NCBI GenBank assembly: GCA_032622095.1
Contig: CP136064.1
Location: forward strand, 180,082,011-180,146,010
Origin: Siphonodentalium dalli
Taxonomy: Eukaryota; Mollusca; Scaphopoda; Gadilida; Siphonodentaliidae
Reading direction: 5' to 3'
Length of the DNA: 64,000 nucleotides
The position numbers and the translations under genes are program-made. The notes beneath the pieces were generated by a model. The model saw only the letters and a list, made by a program, of their open reading frames with translations. It had not been told where the DNA came from and made no database searches. Of the stretch, positions 1-11,857 are shown in pieces (the stretch's first letter is position 1; each line of letters opens with the position of its first letter).

Positions 1-2564
1 AGAGTCGCATAGCAATCATCCTGGATAGAACATTTCTGAAGTTCATGTATTGTCATTTACCCCAGTGGAGACAAGTCAACCATGGTGGAGTATATATTTT
101 GGAGGGTATTCACAGCCTTTCATTTCCACCTAGATTTTATTCTGTTGGAGGCATTGGAATTATGGTTTTCTCAGAAGGAGGGCATGCCACATTCTTGTTA
201 ATTTGTATACGCACAAGTATGGTAATGTATCTGTATCTAAGACACCAGTTTATAGATAATATGAGCTTTGTGTTCGTAAGGAAGGTCGAGTGCCATATAC
301 TATCAATGAACGGCACGACTGCACCATCTGAATCTTCACCCCGTGGGCATGAAACATCTTTTACACGGAATGCACCATGAACACAGTCTGGTTTACACTC
401 TTTCATCTCTATCGTAATTGACAAACCCCATGCAGTGCCATCTACGTTATCACTGCGATATATCACTGCCGGTAGGATGGTACTTTGCGGACCGATACAT
501 CCATCTAACGTATCGTCGGATCTATATTTAGTCACCTATTATCTTATTTTGACCACCATAGACAATTTTATTCATAAAACATAAGAACTAAGAACATGTA
601 AGAAATCGTTACCAAATGGCCTTGTGGCTGTTGTATAGATGTTATCCTCAATCGAATGTGCTCCACTGTTTCGAATGGAATAACAAATAATTTTGACAAA
701 ATATGTTATTTTCATAAATTAGATATTCAAATAGCGTCAATTTTATAAACGAATTACACACAGTGTCAAAAAATAAACACTCAAAAAATAAACACTCAAA
801 CACAGTAAATATGACATGTTTACATAGCTCCACATGTCAACACCACTTTAGAAACAGGACCCGTTAACCAACAAACCATTTAACTTATGGATGGTTGATT
901 GTATACCTGTATATATGTGGGATGGCCCATGTTTTTGTCGGCTATCACGATAACAATTTGTATGCATGGGAACTTTGAACACAATTCCAACCGATGTACC
1001 ATATCAATACACAACTGTTATATACTCTACATAATATTAAAGAGCGTTCACCATGTCATATGTATAGGTTTGTAATTAAATTACTTACTAACAACAGCCC
1101 TATATATCAATTATCATGACAAGTGTATGATGGACGTGTTGTCGTGTGATGTGTGGATGCTTGCTGCATGTTTGTCATTTGGACTGGGCTGCTTTTTGCA
1201 TGAGGATTTGTTTATCTATTATTTAATTTTAATACGGAATTATGGTTGCCGATGATCAAACAACGGGACCTCCCTTGATCAAGTAAACGAAATAACCTGT
1301 CACGATAGTGTGTGGATAATTCGATAATAAATTTTTTTCAGTGTTGGTATCTTTTAATAAGTATATAAATATTATGGTTTACATATGCATATACATGTTA
1401 AGCGCAATTATCTTACAAAGACGGGGGATCCGGACTGGGAAACTCGTGGTTAATAAATGTACAGTAACGACATGGAGACCTCACGGGTACTAAATTTACA
1501 GAAATGACCAGGGGGCCTCGCTTTTTTGATTATTTCTTTTTCACATAACTTTGATCATACAATGATTAAATTTAATATTATTATGAAATATAAATCATAA
1601 CACGAAATTTGTATGTGTTCTCTGGGTTTCTGCTATCTTTTATTTTCCTACTCTTCATGACTATATCAGAAACTGCCTATACAGCAGAGTGCTCTACCTA
1701 TCATTAGCTTATGTCAGCTTCCGGTGGGTAAGACATGGTACCTCTAATTGTGGACTCTTCTGCTATAGGGCATCCCCCCTTTACTCACATAATGTGGGTC
1801 ACACAAAGCTGCAATCATTGCCGTGATGTTTATGTCCAATAATGAGTCCCGAATAAATTAGTAAATATTTCGATTTGTGTGTAGTACAACCATTGTGTTC
1901 TCTGAAATGGCATAGTCGATGCATGTGGTTGCAATTTTAACCTTAGTTCATTGTTACATTCTTCCAATGGGGATAATGTGTGGATACTAACAGATTGATG
2001 TTATCCGATGAAATACGTCCATGATGTATTTAAGAGTCATCCGTTTACATATTTCTTTGCTGTAAGCTTCGTCGTTCTCTTTGTGTTGAAAGTATTCTTC
2101 GCAGAAAATACCATAGCTTCTCTTTGAAGTTCTTTGTAAGTGGTGTCCGGATATTGCCCTTCGCCTGTTGCAATGTTCAACATTTATTCTGTTTGAACTA
2201 CTTGTTCTTCATTCCTCGAGCATGTGTTTTCATTAATATATCTCTTCCGCGTTACGATGTTTACAATGATCTTATAATTACATACATGGGTGAATTAAAA
2301 TTATGGAATGTTTGAAACCTGTGTCATGTCGTTGGGTTCACCGTTCTTTAAAAATAATTCATTGAATTGAAAGTGGCTAGAACGGAATTAGTTGTACATG
2401 TAGCAATGACAACGACACCAGATGTGCAGCCATCAGAAAGCTCCTCCATTTCCTTGCCAGTGTCAACAGACTTGGTTTCTGAACTAGGTTTGCGCTCAGC
2501 ATGTGTACGTTCTCTTTCACTGGTCAGTTTCTGTGACACACTCTTTTGGAGCTTAGGTTATTAA
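1..2564. other. No recognisable gene; unassigned AT-rich DNA
   Basis: I see no assignable coding sequence here. The first 535 bases are open on both strands for more than 100 codons; the minus-strand frame (137-535) contains several cysteines, but I recognise no domain and cannot choose a strand. The rest is AT-rich with short frames and no repeat family that I can match elsewhere in the window. Confidence 0.6.
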
Positions 2565-3030
2565 GATATATGAAAGTTCAATCTGAAAATAGTAAAAAGT
2601 ATTACCATACTATTTTATTTCTTAGAATCTGTCCATACGTCAGTATCGAACCAAATTTGGTATGTGAGTTTATGTGCTCGATATACAGGTCAAGTTCGAA
2701 TAGCGACTTAGTACTTTGCCAATTATTTTGGTTTCCGGATGATAACTTGAGTTTTTGTAATTTAACTGTTTTTAAATTTGGTATGTGGATTAACCACATG
2801 AAGATACAGGTCAAGTTCGAATTTGGATTTGGTCCGTCCATTTTGGCCGGAGTTATGGTCCTTGTCGACTTAAAATTTGCCGATTATTTTGGTTTCTGGA
2901 TGATAACTTTTAGTTATCTGATTGTGTTTAAATTCAACTGAATCTCTTGATATTTGGAACGTGGTTGAAATTTCAGATGACAAAGGCTAAGTTTGAATTT
3001 GGTCATGGTCCGATTAAAATCTCTCCTTCG
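2565..3030 (+). repeat. Degenerate tandem-core repeat (TTTGGTATG / GTTATGGTCC type)
   Basis: Two to three diverged units share the phrases GGTTTCCGGATGATAAC, AAATTTGGTATGTG, CAGGTCAAGTTCGAAT and GGAGTTATGGTCC. The same phrases occur near 40.03-40.20 kb and, in reverse complement, at 8.9-9.5 kb. I read this as an old copy of one repeat family whose core is a 160-180 bp tandem unit. The open frames across it come from the repeat and are not genes. Confidence 0.6.
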
Positions 3031-4502
3031 GTGGATTAATTCTTCGGAAATAAATCCCTTGGTGGGAAAAGAAAATCTTATGCCCTACGTTAATATGGCG
3101 ATCACTTTTGTATAAATGACTAGGAAGAATCTGGCGGGATTCCGACGTTGTGGAATAGTGCCCATGTATTGTTTTCTGATTTTATTATTTAAAGCCACAT
3201 GTCGGTTTGCGTTTCACAATACGCCTAATTTTATTCGCTTTTGAAATAGGTCGATAATTACTTGAACTATATTTCTGCGGGCATTATGTCACAGAAAGAC
3301 GCATTTTAAACATGAAATCAATATTATACCGCCTTCCAAATTACGTAGACAAAATTAATGAGCCATGTCCGTTTAATGTGGTGTTATCAAGCAAAAATTG
3401 CAAACTTGAAGTTCAGTTACGCTCAACCCATCTCTGGCGTGACTTATAACACTGTCCGCTATGGGCAATATTTGGTTGTTTGTAACCTAATATAGTCCAG
3501 TCAATATTCCCAAAATATCACCTAATCTAGAAATAATTACAACATAAATGATTTATTCATTAGAAAAACATATTGGCTACAACATATTAAAAGTACAAAT
3601 TGAAGACACGCTGCTAAATATATTAGGGGTTGGGCAAGTAAAACCTATAATTTGGTGACATGCACCAACTGAAAATATCCATATCATATATCATTTTAAA
3701 CAGGAATGACGCCCCTTACAATAAGCGCTAATACATATAGCTCGACCGATTTGCACAACGATCAAAGGTAAAATATTAATAAAAAAGAATTTATTAAATC
3801 AATCAAGATCATTACATTGGTTTTTGTATGACAGAAATTCGTATTGTATCCATTTGAAAGGTTGTATAGCGTCTCTCTAAACTCGCTATATGCAAGTGAA
3901 TTCAAAATGACCGCGAAAATACTTAAAAGTTGAACTCTTCGAATAACCAATTTTATCCACCTCCCACCCTCTGTACTATACGTATAACGCATGTCAGTTA
4001 AACCACGCCTTGATCCGTCTACTAGGCGGATAAAGCAATCTCCACTAGACAGATAAAATGATGCAAATGAAGAGGTCACGGAACTTTGGGGAGTTGACCT
4101 CCGACAGTTGGCTCTGACGTCATTTAACTGACCAATGCTATCGCTTCGGTTACTACAGAGCGTCCTTAGAAACCCGATAAAATGAAAAGTTTTACTGAGA
4201 AAAAATGTCATTGCATCCCCAATAAATTGTTAATCTCATATTTCATGCAGACGATATGACCACTCATACATGACAAATTAAATTAAGTCCCACATTATTT
4301 AATTCCAATAAATTATACAAATTTGAGATCGCAAAATAGCTTGTTCTTCGAACTCAAAATAACAAATCGCCGATTTTCGCGGATCAAAAATCATCCCGAG
4401 AAAAATAAACAAAAAATCTTTAAAAAACTATACGAGGTTCGAGTGATAATGAACGTTAATTAAATCACTCGTCGGTTTCATTGTAGGCAAATATTTGACT
4501 TT
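3031..4502. other. Unassigned DNA upstream of the Crypton gene
   Basis: No coding sequence is supported. A 149-codon minus-strand frame at 3762-4211 has no recognisable motif and a composition like the surrounding DNA. If the Crypton element has 5' regulatory DNA, it would lie in the right half of this stretch; I see no defined promoter. Confidence 0.5.
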
Positions 4503-5608
4503 TTGAACCTATTATATTTTATTTTTATGAGAGTGAAGTCTGAAGTGAATGCAATTTCAGTACAAAGTACGTCTGATACAGTACACTATACTGCAGTGAT
4601 TGCTAATCTGCCAAAGTCTACGAAAATGTCTTTTAATTTGAGCAGTGATATTTCTGATGAATTGATTAATATGGAGCAATTTGGTGATTTGGAAGAAATG
4701 TTTGCTGTCCCATACGAAGAGGAAGAAGAAGAAGATATAAAGCCAGATAAAACTATTTTTCATCATGGACATGAGGAAGTTATCACAATCCACGAATCGG
4801 TGAGGGATAATCATAATGAACAATTAAATTCCGATTCAGAATTAACAACATTACTATTTGACAATGCTATCCTTACCACTAGTACGAGCAGTATGACCAC
4901 TCCCATTATACCGAGTAGTAGCAGAATGAATAGTACTACTGAAACTGAATGTGATGATGATGGCATTGATGCATCTGAATCTGATTCTGAAATGACGACA
5001 ACAAATCAAGGACCCGTGCGGAATTTTCTTGAAATCGATGATGACAATGTACAGAGATTTATTAATGAACAAGAAAATAAAAACACTGCGAAAAAATCTA
5101 CGTATGTTTTGAAAATTGTTGTAGAATTGTTCAATCAACAAGGCGAAAGAAGAGAACTGCACGAAATTCCACCGAGGACCTTGATCTTCTTCTATCAAGG
5201 TTCCTCTTATCAGTTAGGAGAAGAGATGGCGAGGAGTACGAACCGTCCTCGCTTCGGGGGATAATATCCAGTGTTGATCGTCATCTCCAGCGCCATAAGT
5301 ATGGCACAACTATTATTGGATCAAAAGACAACTGCCTCATAACAACGAGAAGAATCCTAGATGCAAAACAGAAACAACTAAAGAAGATTGGAAAAGGAAA
5401 CAAGCCGAATAGGTCAGATCCCATATCTGACGAGGAAATCACAAAGTTGTATGAGATTGGACAACTAGGATCTAGCACACCAGAAAGTATTTTGCACACC
5501 ATTTGGTTCAACCATAGCATTCATTTTGGTTTGCGTGTCGTAAAAGAACATTACAATTTGTGCTGGGGTGATGTGACACTACACAAAGATTCGAATGGAA
5601 AGGAGTAC

Positions 5609-5774
5609 AGTAATGCCCAAAGTAATTGACCACTTAACCACAGCAGAATTATGGGTAATTTATAAGGATTTAGTCGGAAATATGGCTTGTTGCCATTCAT
5701 TGGAATGCTCTCGCCGAGAGCTTTCCGATGATTGGCAACAAGCCATATTATTATTTCCGACTTTGGGCATTACT
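5609..5774. mobile_element. 166 bp inverted-repeat element inside the Crypton gene, GTAC target duplication
   Basis: The ends AGTAATGCCCAAAGT and ACTTTGGGCATTACT are perfect inverted repeats, and GTAC lies directly outside both (5605-5608 and 5775-5778). Inner arms also pair (CGGAAATATGGCTTGTTGCC against GGCAACAAGCCATATTA), around a small CTCTCGCCGAGAG hairpin. The left arm carries about 47 extra bases between outer and inner repeats. Removing the element plus one GTAC joins the codons GAG TAC to ATG AAA and restores the recombinase frame before ERQTKTRTG. No coding capacity, so it must have moved using another element's enzyme. I cannot name the superfamily; a 4 bp duplication is the only clue. 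Confidence 0.82.
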
Positions 5775-5887
5775 GTACATGAAAATCAATGAAAGACAAA
5801 CAAAAACGAGAACAGGGGCCGACATAAGAAATGTTCGTGAATCATCTCCCCGAATGTATTCCACGGGAATAGAAAATGATCGAAATC

Positions 5888-5889
<2 letters not shown>

Positions 5890-5926
<37 letters not shown>
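5890..5926. repeat. (TA)n microsatellite in the Crypton gene
   Basis: About 18 TA units sit inside the recombinase coding region. The reading frame differs on the two sides: upstream the frame runs through GADIRNVRE, downstream LFASKRPADYKND is read in another frame. Expansion of the repeat is the simplest cause of this shift. Confidence 0.85.
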
Positions 5927-5930
<4 letters not shown>

Positions 5931-6691
5931 CTATTTGCATCAAAGAGGCCAGCTGATTATAAGAATGATAGTGACCCATTTTATATTGCGACAAGAACAG
6001 TCCCCGTCACAAAACCTACCGACATGTGGTTCAAAAAGCAACGTGTTGGTGAACGGAAATTATCAGAAATTATGGACAGGATGACACTTAATGCAAACAT
6101 TGATAACGGGAAAAGATTAACCAACACCAGTGCCCGGAAATTTTTGGTGTCAAAACTGCGGAAAAATAACGTGGCACCTACAGATATAGCTCACATCATT
6201 GGCCACAAAAATCTGGCATCAATTAACAATTACTCATATATATCAGATCAACAGAAAGAACATTGCTCGCTGATACTGAGCAATTCCACACCATCTATCC
6301 AGTCAGATAAAACATGTGATGCAAATACGTCAACATCAAGCACTGCTGTGTGTTTACCGGAGGCTGAAAACAATGACACTTCCACTGACCCTCGAAAATC
6401 GGCATCATCAAACTCAGTTCTCAATTCGATGTCCATAAACACTAATAATTCAAGTACAAACCTGTCTATGTCGCAGAACATGCAATCGATGCTTCAAAGC
6501 GTATTCCATGCAAACACCATTACCATACAAAACATATATATTAATCCTCAAAATCCGAACTGAAACTTTGTTATGATTTCATGATGAAAATTCCTAACTC
6601 TGGACGAGGCCATATCCTTGGAGGGAAGTTGACTTTATTGTTGGAGTTTACTGTTTGAATTGTGATTATATTATAATACTAAAACGGACGA

Positions 6692-7192
6692 TTAAAGGCA
6701 CGTGAGGCCTTAGTTGTCGAAAATATTCATATTTGTTCCAATCACATAAACAGAAAAACATTAAAACGCATACAGTTTCGTTCATATATACCATGACCAT
6801 CGCGTAAACAGCATGTTATCATAAAGATTTACTATATTTTACCTAAGCAAGAGGCTGATTGTGTTACAAAAGACAGCACAATACTGCTGGCTAATCACAC
6901 ACAAATGGCATAAACGCTCTTTATTCGTTCCATATCAGGAATTCACCAACAAAGAACGCTCTTTATGTTTACCATCATAATATAAACAAACACCAGAAAA
7001 GTTACTTGTTATGGTTTTGTTTACATAACAATGGTCAAAGATATGACAATAACATACTGTTTATGCGATATTTCTTATTTGTATACGGACAAAGTCTGTC
7101 TACATTTTGTTGTTCTTTCTGTTTGTGGCGGTTTTTGACGGGTGGAAATATTTTCACAGGATACCCACCACCAAGGCCAACCGTACCTTTAA
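6692..7192 (+). mobile_element. TTAA-flanked MITE, copy 1 (501 bp)
   Basis: The unit begins TTAAAGGCACGTGAGGCC and ends GGCCAACCGTACCTTTAA, so TTAA bounds both sides and the outer 11 bases are near-perfect inverted repeats. An almost identical copy of exactly the same length lies at 35225-35725, and three diverged inverted copies lie at 50.6, 53.1 and 57.0 kb. The internal sequence has no transposase. The motif AAAGAACGCTCTTTA and the run GTTTGTGGCGGTTTTTGACGG recur in all copies. TTAA duplication is the hallmark of piggyBac-type mobilisation, but the tips do not begin with the usual CCC, so that link is an inference. Confidence 0.85.
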
Positions 7193-8340
7193 TCAATAAC
7201 ATATGGCGATATTGTTATTTCATGAGATTAAAATTATAATCACTAGAATCTCGTTGACGTAGTATCTTTAGTGAAATTAGTCACCAATATTGCACGCGCC
7301 CCTATCTCGAAATGGATGGCAGTGTACTTATTGCACCGAGTGCAACCGTACTCTTCGTAAGTTCGAAAAGACCGCCTTTCCCCGATTCATGTGTTTAGTC
7401 TTAAAACACAAGTCCATCATAATTCGATACGGTTTTGTGTTATTGTTTGATGGGAACTAGATTTGGAAATTGTATACTACACATTCCACCAAATAAATCA
7501 AGAGTTCAGACACAATACTAAATGGAACTATTTTGTTTTACGAGTGCGCATGAATACAAAACTGTTGCATAATTAATTAGTCTCTACTATACAGATAACA
7601 TCGCTAAGTAGGTAATTGATTCCCTATACGGTGAGCGGATTTTGCGATGATTTTTTGGACAAAAACTGCAATAAAGTACGTTTAAATAAAGTTCGGTGGA
7701 TAAACAGAACATCCGCATAGTGTAGCTGAATAAAGAATTTATTTTTGCTCGTATGTGGGCATCTATTTGGCTCGTCTAGAGGCTCGCCAAATAGATGCAC
7801 ACATACTCGCAAAAATAAATTCTTTATTCAGCTACACTATGCGGATATTCTCTATAGATTGTTGACCTGCTCTGCTCACACAATTTAGCCATTAACAAGT
7901 TTACACATACAAGATATTAAATGTGTATTCGATATTCAAAACCTCCAGTTACATTAACATACAGAATCTAATTTACAGCGCCGCGTGCTTTGAATCTAAT
8001 GGTACCAAACATGTCATATCAATTGGACTTATTTATTTATACCGAAGTTGCGACTTTGTTACAGATAAATAACACAAGATATGTGGTTGGAAGAGCAGAG
8101 ATTAACACCTAAAACATAGTATGGCATAATTACGAACAAGGACATGTATACGAATTGGAGGCTTGCATAAGAATGGAATCACAAAACAATATTTTAAATG
8201 CGGACCTCATTGTTAACCCATTCCGCGTTCGTTGATTTAAGCCTGGTAGACATTTGCACGGAATTCATATTGCCCAGCGACTTCAATAAAATTCAAAAGT
8301 TCTTAGAGTTTGTTTTACAGCCGCGTCTGTAACTGCCTCG
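7193..8340. other. Unassigned DNA apart from one palindrome
   Basis: No gene recognised. The only clear structure is the inverted repeat at 7711-7846, listed separately. Short frames here are chance or fall within the palindrome. Confidence 0.55.
7711..7846. repeat. 136 bp near-perfect palindrome
   Basis: The arm beginning ATCCGCATAGTGTAGCTGAA at 7711 is matched in reverse complement up to 7846. The arms are about 60 bases each with only a few mismatches around a short TCTAGA centre. No target-site duplication stands out. A foldback (hairpin) MITE or a recent inverted duplication would both look like this. Confidence 0.85.
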
Positions 8341-8550
8341 AACAACCATCTGCATGCCCCCGTGTGGGCCCGCGGTAGCATACGCCTACCGCCCCAATGC
8401 GAGGGGTAAGAGTCCCATAAAATGTCACACTGCTTGTCGCGGGGTGCATCCCCTGATATTTGATGTAGGAGTCCTGTTGTTACTTGGTCGGTCGTATCAC
8501 CGGAGGCATCGACCTGCGGATATGGCTTAGCTCTTGGTCCTACATTTATT
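8341..8550 (+). repeat. Possible tRNA-derived SINE head
   Basis: GGGCCCGCGGTAGCATACG resembles a degenerate pol III A box, and GGGTAAGAGTCCC, about 45 bases on, resembles a degenerate B box (GGTTCGANTCC). The segment is GC-rich against its AT-rich surroundings, as SINE heads in this window are. I see no clear tail or target-site duplication, so this is tentative. Confidence 0.35.
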
Positions 8551-8869
8551 CAAGATGGGTGGTTGAGTTGACTCGGCTCAATCAATCGGCTGGTCACGCC
8601 TCTCCACGGTGTTTCAGATTCAATATTTGTTATGTGTTGTATTGTTCGTCTGGTGTTTGAAGTATTGTTTTGTTTTTTCACGTATGATGTTTCTGTTCTC
8701 TCCTGTCTCTTTGATTTTGTCATGATTGTTGAATCATGTATTGTGTCAGTCACTGGCTCGCTCCTAATTGAATGTTTAAAGTCATTAGCTTCTCTCCCGT
8801 TGGTATATATTTGATGTTAGATAGAACTGTGTCCGGTATACCATAAGACAGCCCATAAAAACAAGAGCA

Positions 8870-9560
8870 CGCCGTTGGGGCGTGGCATAATACGCCCGTT
8901 TCTGGAGTAGAGTGGGGCATGTAGACAACTTGGTCTGTATACCAAATTTGGTTCAGTTCACTCGATTCGATCAAAGTTATCATCTGGAAACCGCATATCA
9001 GGTAAAATCTAAATCGAAAAAGGGGCATAACTCAGTCAAAATCATGCGGACGATACCCATATTCGAACTTGATCTGTATTTTTGGGTGGTAAACTAATAC
9101 ACCAGATTTGGTTCAGTTCACTTGATTCAATCTAAAGTTATCATCCGGAAACAGCAAATCAGGTCAAATCTAAGTCGAAAAAGCGACATAACTCAGTCAA
9201 AATCATGCGGACGAAACCCATATTCGAACTTGATTTGTATTTTGGGGTGGTAAACTAATATACCAGATTTGGTTCAGTTCACTTGATTCAATCTAAGGTT
9301 ATCATCCGGAAACCGCAAATCAGGTAAAATCTAATCGAAAAAGGGGCATAACTCAGTCAAAATCATGCGGACGAAACCCATATTCGAACTTGATCTGTAT
9401 TTGGTGTGGTATACTAACGTACCAAATTTGGTTCAGTTCACTCGATTCAATCTAAAGTTATCATCCGGAAACCAAAAGTGGACGGACGACGGACGGACGG
9501 ACGGACAACCCATTTACATAATACGACAGTTTTTTTCTCAAAGGGGCGTATAAAAACTAG
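8870..9560 (-). repeat. Tandem-core repeat, about four 160 bp units
   Basis: Units begin at about 8942, 9102, 9265 and 9424 with TTTGGTTCAGTTCACT, and each carries GTTATCATCCGGAAACC and GGCATAACTCAGTCAAAATC. Read on the minus strand they match the arrays at 2.6-3.0 and 39.6-40.5 kb. The block is bounded by GGGGCGTGGCATAATACGCCC on the left, and by a GGACGGACGG run then AAAGGGGCGTATAAA on the right. This layout of arm, tandem core and arm is like pearl/Helentron-type non-autonomous elements of molluscs. Confidence 0.65.
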
Positions 9561-11799
9561 AAAGAAGATGACAGAAATTATGGTTATTTTCATTTGAGTT
9601 ACCCCAAATCATGCATATCTGACGGTCGATCAATCAGTTATGTTGCTCAGGTAACATAAAACTGAGTTTTCGAAACCTCAAATTGTTCAAAAGGCGTTTG
9701 CTCCTACTGCAATAGTTTTGAGATAGAACAACATACTTCTTGGAGATAGAACGGTAAACTCCTCGGATATAGAACAGTATTATTCTCGGAGATATAACAG
9801 TATACTTCTCGGACAATCACCCCGCGATCATCACTTTTAATCCAATATTGGGAAATCTCATGTCTGAAACAACATTAAAATTTAGTTCGATACATATTAT
9901 TAGGGTCACAGATAGCTTTGTTTTGATAGTTTTTGCAACAAATATTTAGTGTGAGATTAGTTGTTTTTAGACCAAAAGTCTGATATTTCCCCAATTTGGA
10001 AACAATTATGCCCTATACCTGCTCAGCATGTTCTCCCGTAAATAGGCTCATATAGAACCTATTTCAAACACACGAAATAGGCCCATATAGGGTTTATCTA
10101 AATCTGAATTAAGCTGTATATGAACCTAAATGGGACACGATCAAAACAGTCGTATATGAGCTTATTACAATTCGAAATAAGCTGATATTGGCACTATATT
10201 TAATCTACTGTTTTCATCGACACGACGTACCCGATTAATGTGTGCTCACTGCGGCCCGCGCCATTCAACGGACGAGTATAAATCATATATGAGTTTATAT
10301 CAGACTCCACTTAGTTCCATAGGAACCTTTGTGAATATTTAGGTCCTATATTAACCTGTTTTCACGAGGATATGTTGACATGCTACCTACAGTCCTTATA
10401 AACAATCTTCGAACCAGAGGTTACACAATATAGAAGGGAGTATAATTACATGATACTATCAGCTTATTTAATTTGGTATACCAGTGGCATTGGCTGTGAC
10501 ATCATTGGTATGGCTTAAACGGACATGACATATTTACCGGTTTCACATGCTCTGAGAAATACTTGACCCAGGGGGGGGGGGGGTCGGAAAAAAATTTCAG
10601 ACACATATGGCATTTTTTCCATTTCGATCATTTTTTGTACCCACCCACCCCCACCGCCAAATTTTGTTCCGTTTTCGGCAGTTTTTTTCGACCATTTTTT
10701 GACACCCACCCCTCGTTTTTAACACTAAAACAGAGATTTGCGGGGGAAAATTCACTGTAAACAGCTGTATATGAATTTCTGTGCATACTATTTATCATGG
10801 ATGTTAACATGGACATGTAATTAGGAATGAGTCATTTTGAGGTCATTCGGCCAAAAACATGGCTGCCAGCGGCCATCTTGGATTTCAAAATTTGCAACAA
10901 AATACAACACGATAACTGCCTGCAGTCAGTTTACCAGTTAGAATTACATTATTTCTCTCATTCAAAGTGGTTTTGAAGCCCAACTCATTGCCAAAACACT
11001 AAAAAAACAAGCAGGAAATGTTTTTGTTAGTTGCGGAAAAAATTGCTTGTTGGTGGCTTTGACCACCCACCCCGGCATACGTGCCGGAATTTTTTTTTTC
11101 ACCTGATCACTTTGTACCGAAACCCCATTTACCATGTGTTCAATTGCAACAATAAAAACGTTCATTTCATAAAAGTATCACTTCCTAGTATTTCATTTCA
11201 TGTTTACCGTAAGTGCAGTAGAAAAATATCACGTTATAATTACTTTTATCTTTTGAAAACTTCCCAAAAAACAGCGGCTCGCTGATTCCACGAGTCGCCA
11301 TCCGAGAGTCAAGGGCAGATAATATCAAACGCTTGTGAAATAGGATAATTTCATCAAAACTGGAATCCGGCAGCAGAATATACCATGCTGGACTCCTCGA
11401 TCTATGTATGACCTCTGGGGGCAAGCTTTGCAGTAGTAACTTCGGAATTCTTAGTACTGTGCAAAATGTAGGGGAACTGAAGATTGAAATTGTCACAACT
11501 AATATTTCCTGCTTATTGAATAAATGTGAAGCTCTTTATATATATATGATCCATACCAAACTTATCAATCATCCTTTTTAGGCTTTCATATACTTAAAGA
11601 TGCTCTGTCTGATTTGACACCAAGTTTTCCTTAGTGTATGTAATATTCGCAATGTCTCATTCGTAGGGTACACGCATCCCGAAAATATATAAAAAATAAT
11701 TCATTTGTTTTACATTAAATACAAGTACAACATCTGATAATTGACAATGCACTTTTAATAGGCTCCCTTTCACTTTTGTGCAACAAGTGTGAACGCTCT
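9561..11799. other. Unassigned DNA with scattered simple repeats
   Basis: No gene recognised. 10020-10350 repeats short phrases around CATATATGAG and CCTATATAGG without a fixed period. A run of 13 G lies near 10570, followed by C-rich and T-rich stretches at 10630-10715 and a similar one at 11060-11100; the open frames across these are compositional. A solo satellite-like unit at 10838-10935 is listed separately. Confidence 0.5.
10838..10935 (+). repeat. Solo unit of the CATGGCCGCCAG satellite family
   Basis: AACATGGCTGCCAGCGGCCATCTTGGATTTC followed by a CTGCAGTC phrase matches the units at 61.3-61.4 and 63.0-63.2 kb, where the same phrases repeat in tandem. Here only one diverged unit is visible. 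Confidence 0.55.
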
Positions 11800-11857
11800 T
11801 TAACCCTTCCATGACTGGAGTTCCTGAGATTTTGTGAAAATCCAATGAAAGGGTTAA
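11800..11857. mobile_element. 58 bp piggyBac-like mini-element
   Basis: The unit starts TTAACCCTTCCATGACTGGAG and ends AATGAAAGGGTTAA. The TTAACCCTT tip and TTAA ends are those expected of piggyBac-type inverted repeats. Longer relatives sharing the same tip lie at 36718 and at 59262-59512. The left breakpoint of the 5.9 kb tandem duplication falls inside it, so the second duplication copy begins with only its right half. Confidence 0.72.

Larger units (their letters stand above)
4503..6563 (+). pseudogene. Crypton-type tyrosine recombinase, broken copy
   Basis: Tyrosine recombinase of the eukaryotic Crypton class (the DUF3504 fold also found in ZMYM2 and QRICH1), which would cut and rejoin DNA with a catalytic tyrosine. 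The frame opens at 4503 with likely start ATG 4626; an acidic N-terminus comes first, followed by an N-terminal core domain (FLEIDDDNVQRFINEQENKN). The catalytic half then shows GLRVVKEH with the first arginine and LCWGD after it, ERQTKTRTG, TNTSARKFL with the second arginine, and GHKNLASINNYS with the histidine and tyrosine. A Ser/Thr/Asn-rich tail ends at 6563. Three lesions break it: an apparent one-base loss near 5172, a 166 bp insertion at 5609-5774, and a frame change at the TA microsatellite 5890-5926. Between lesions the frame stays open, so the decay looks recent. The family call is firm; any present activity is unlikely. Confidence 0.88.

Noticed and set aside
137-535. 132-codon minus-strand open frame with several cysteines
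   Set aside because: The opposite strand is open over the same region, no domain is recognisable and there is no splice or start context; it may be an exon but cannot be supported.
3762-4211. 149-codon minus-strand open frame
   Set aside because: No motif, composition like surrounding AT-rich DNA, no repeat or context support.
4557-5198. Minus-strand open frames across the Crypton N-terminus
   Set aside because: Shadow frames opposite Asp/Glu/Ser-rich coding sequence; the plus strand carries the recognisable domain.
10515-10816. Overlapping frames on both strands around G and C runs
   Set aside because: Low-complexity composition; the frames depend on homopolymer lengths.
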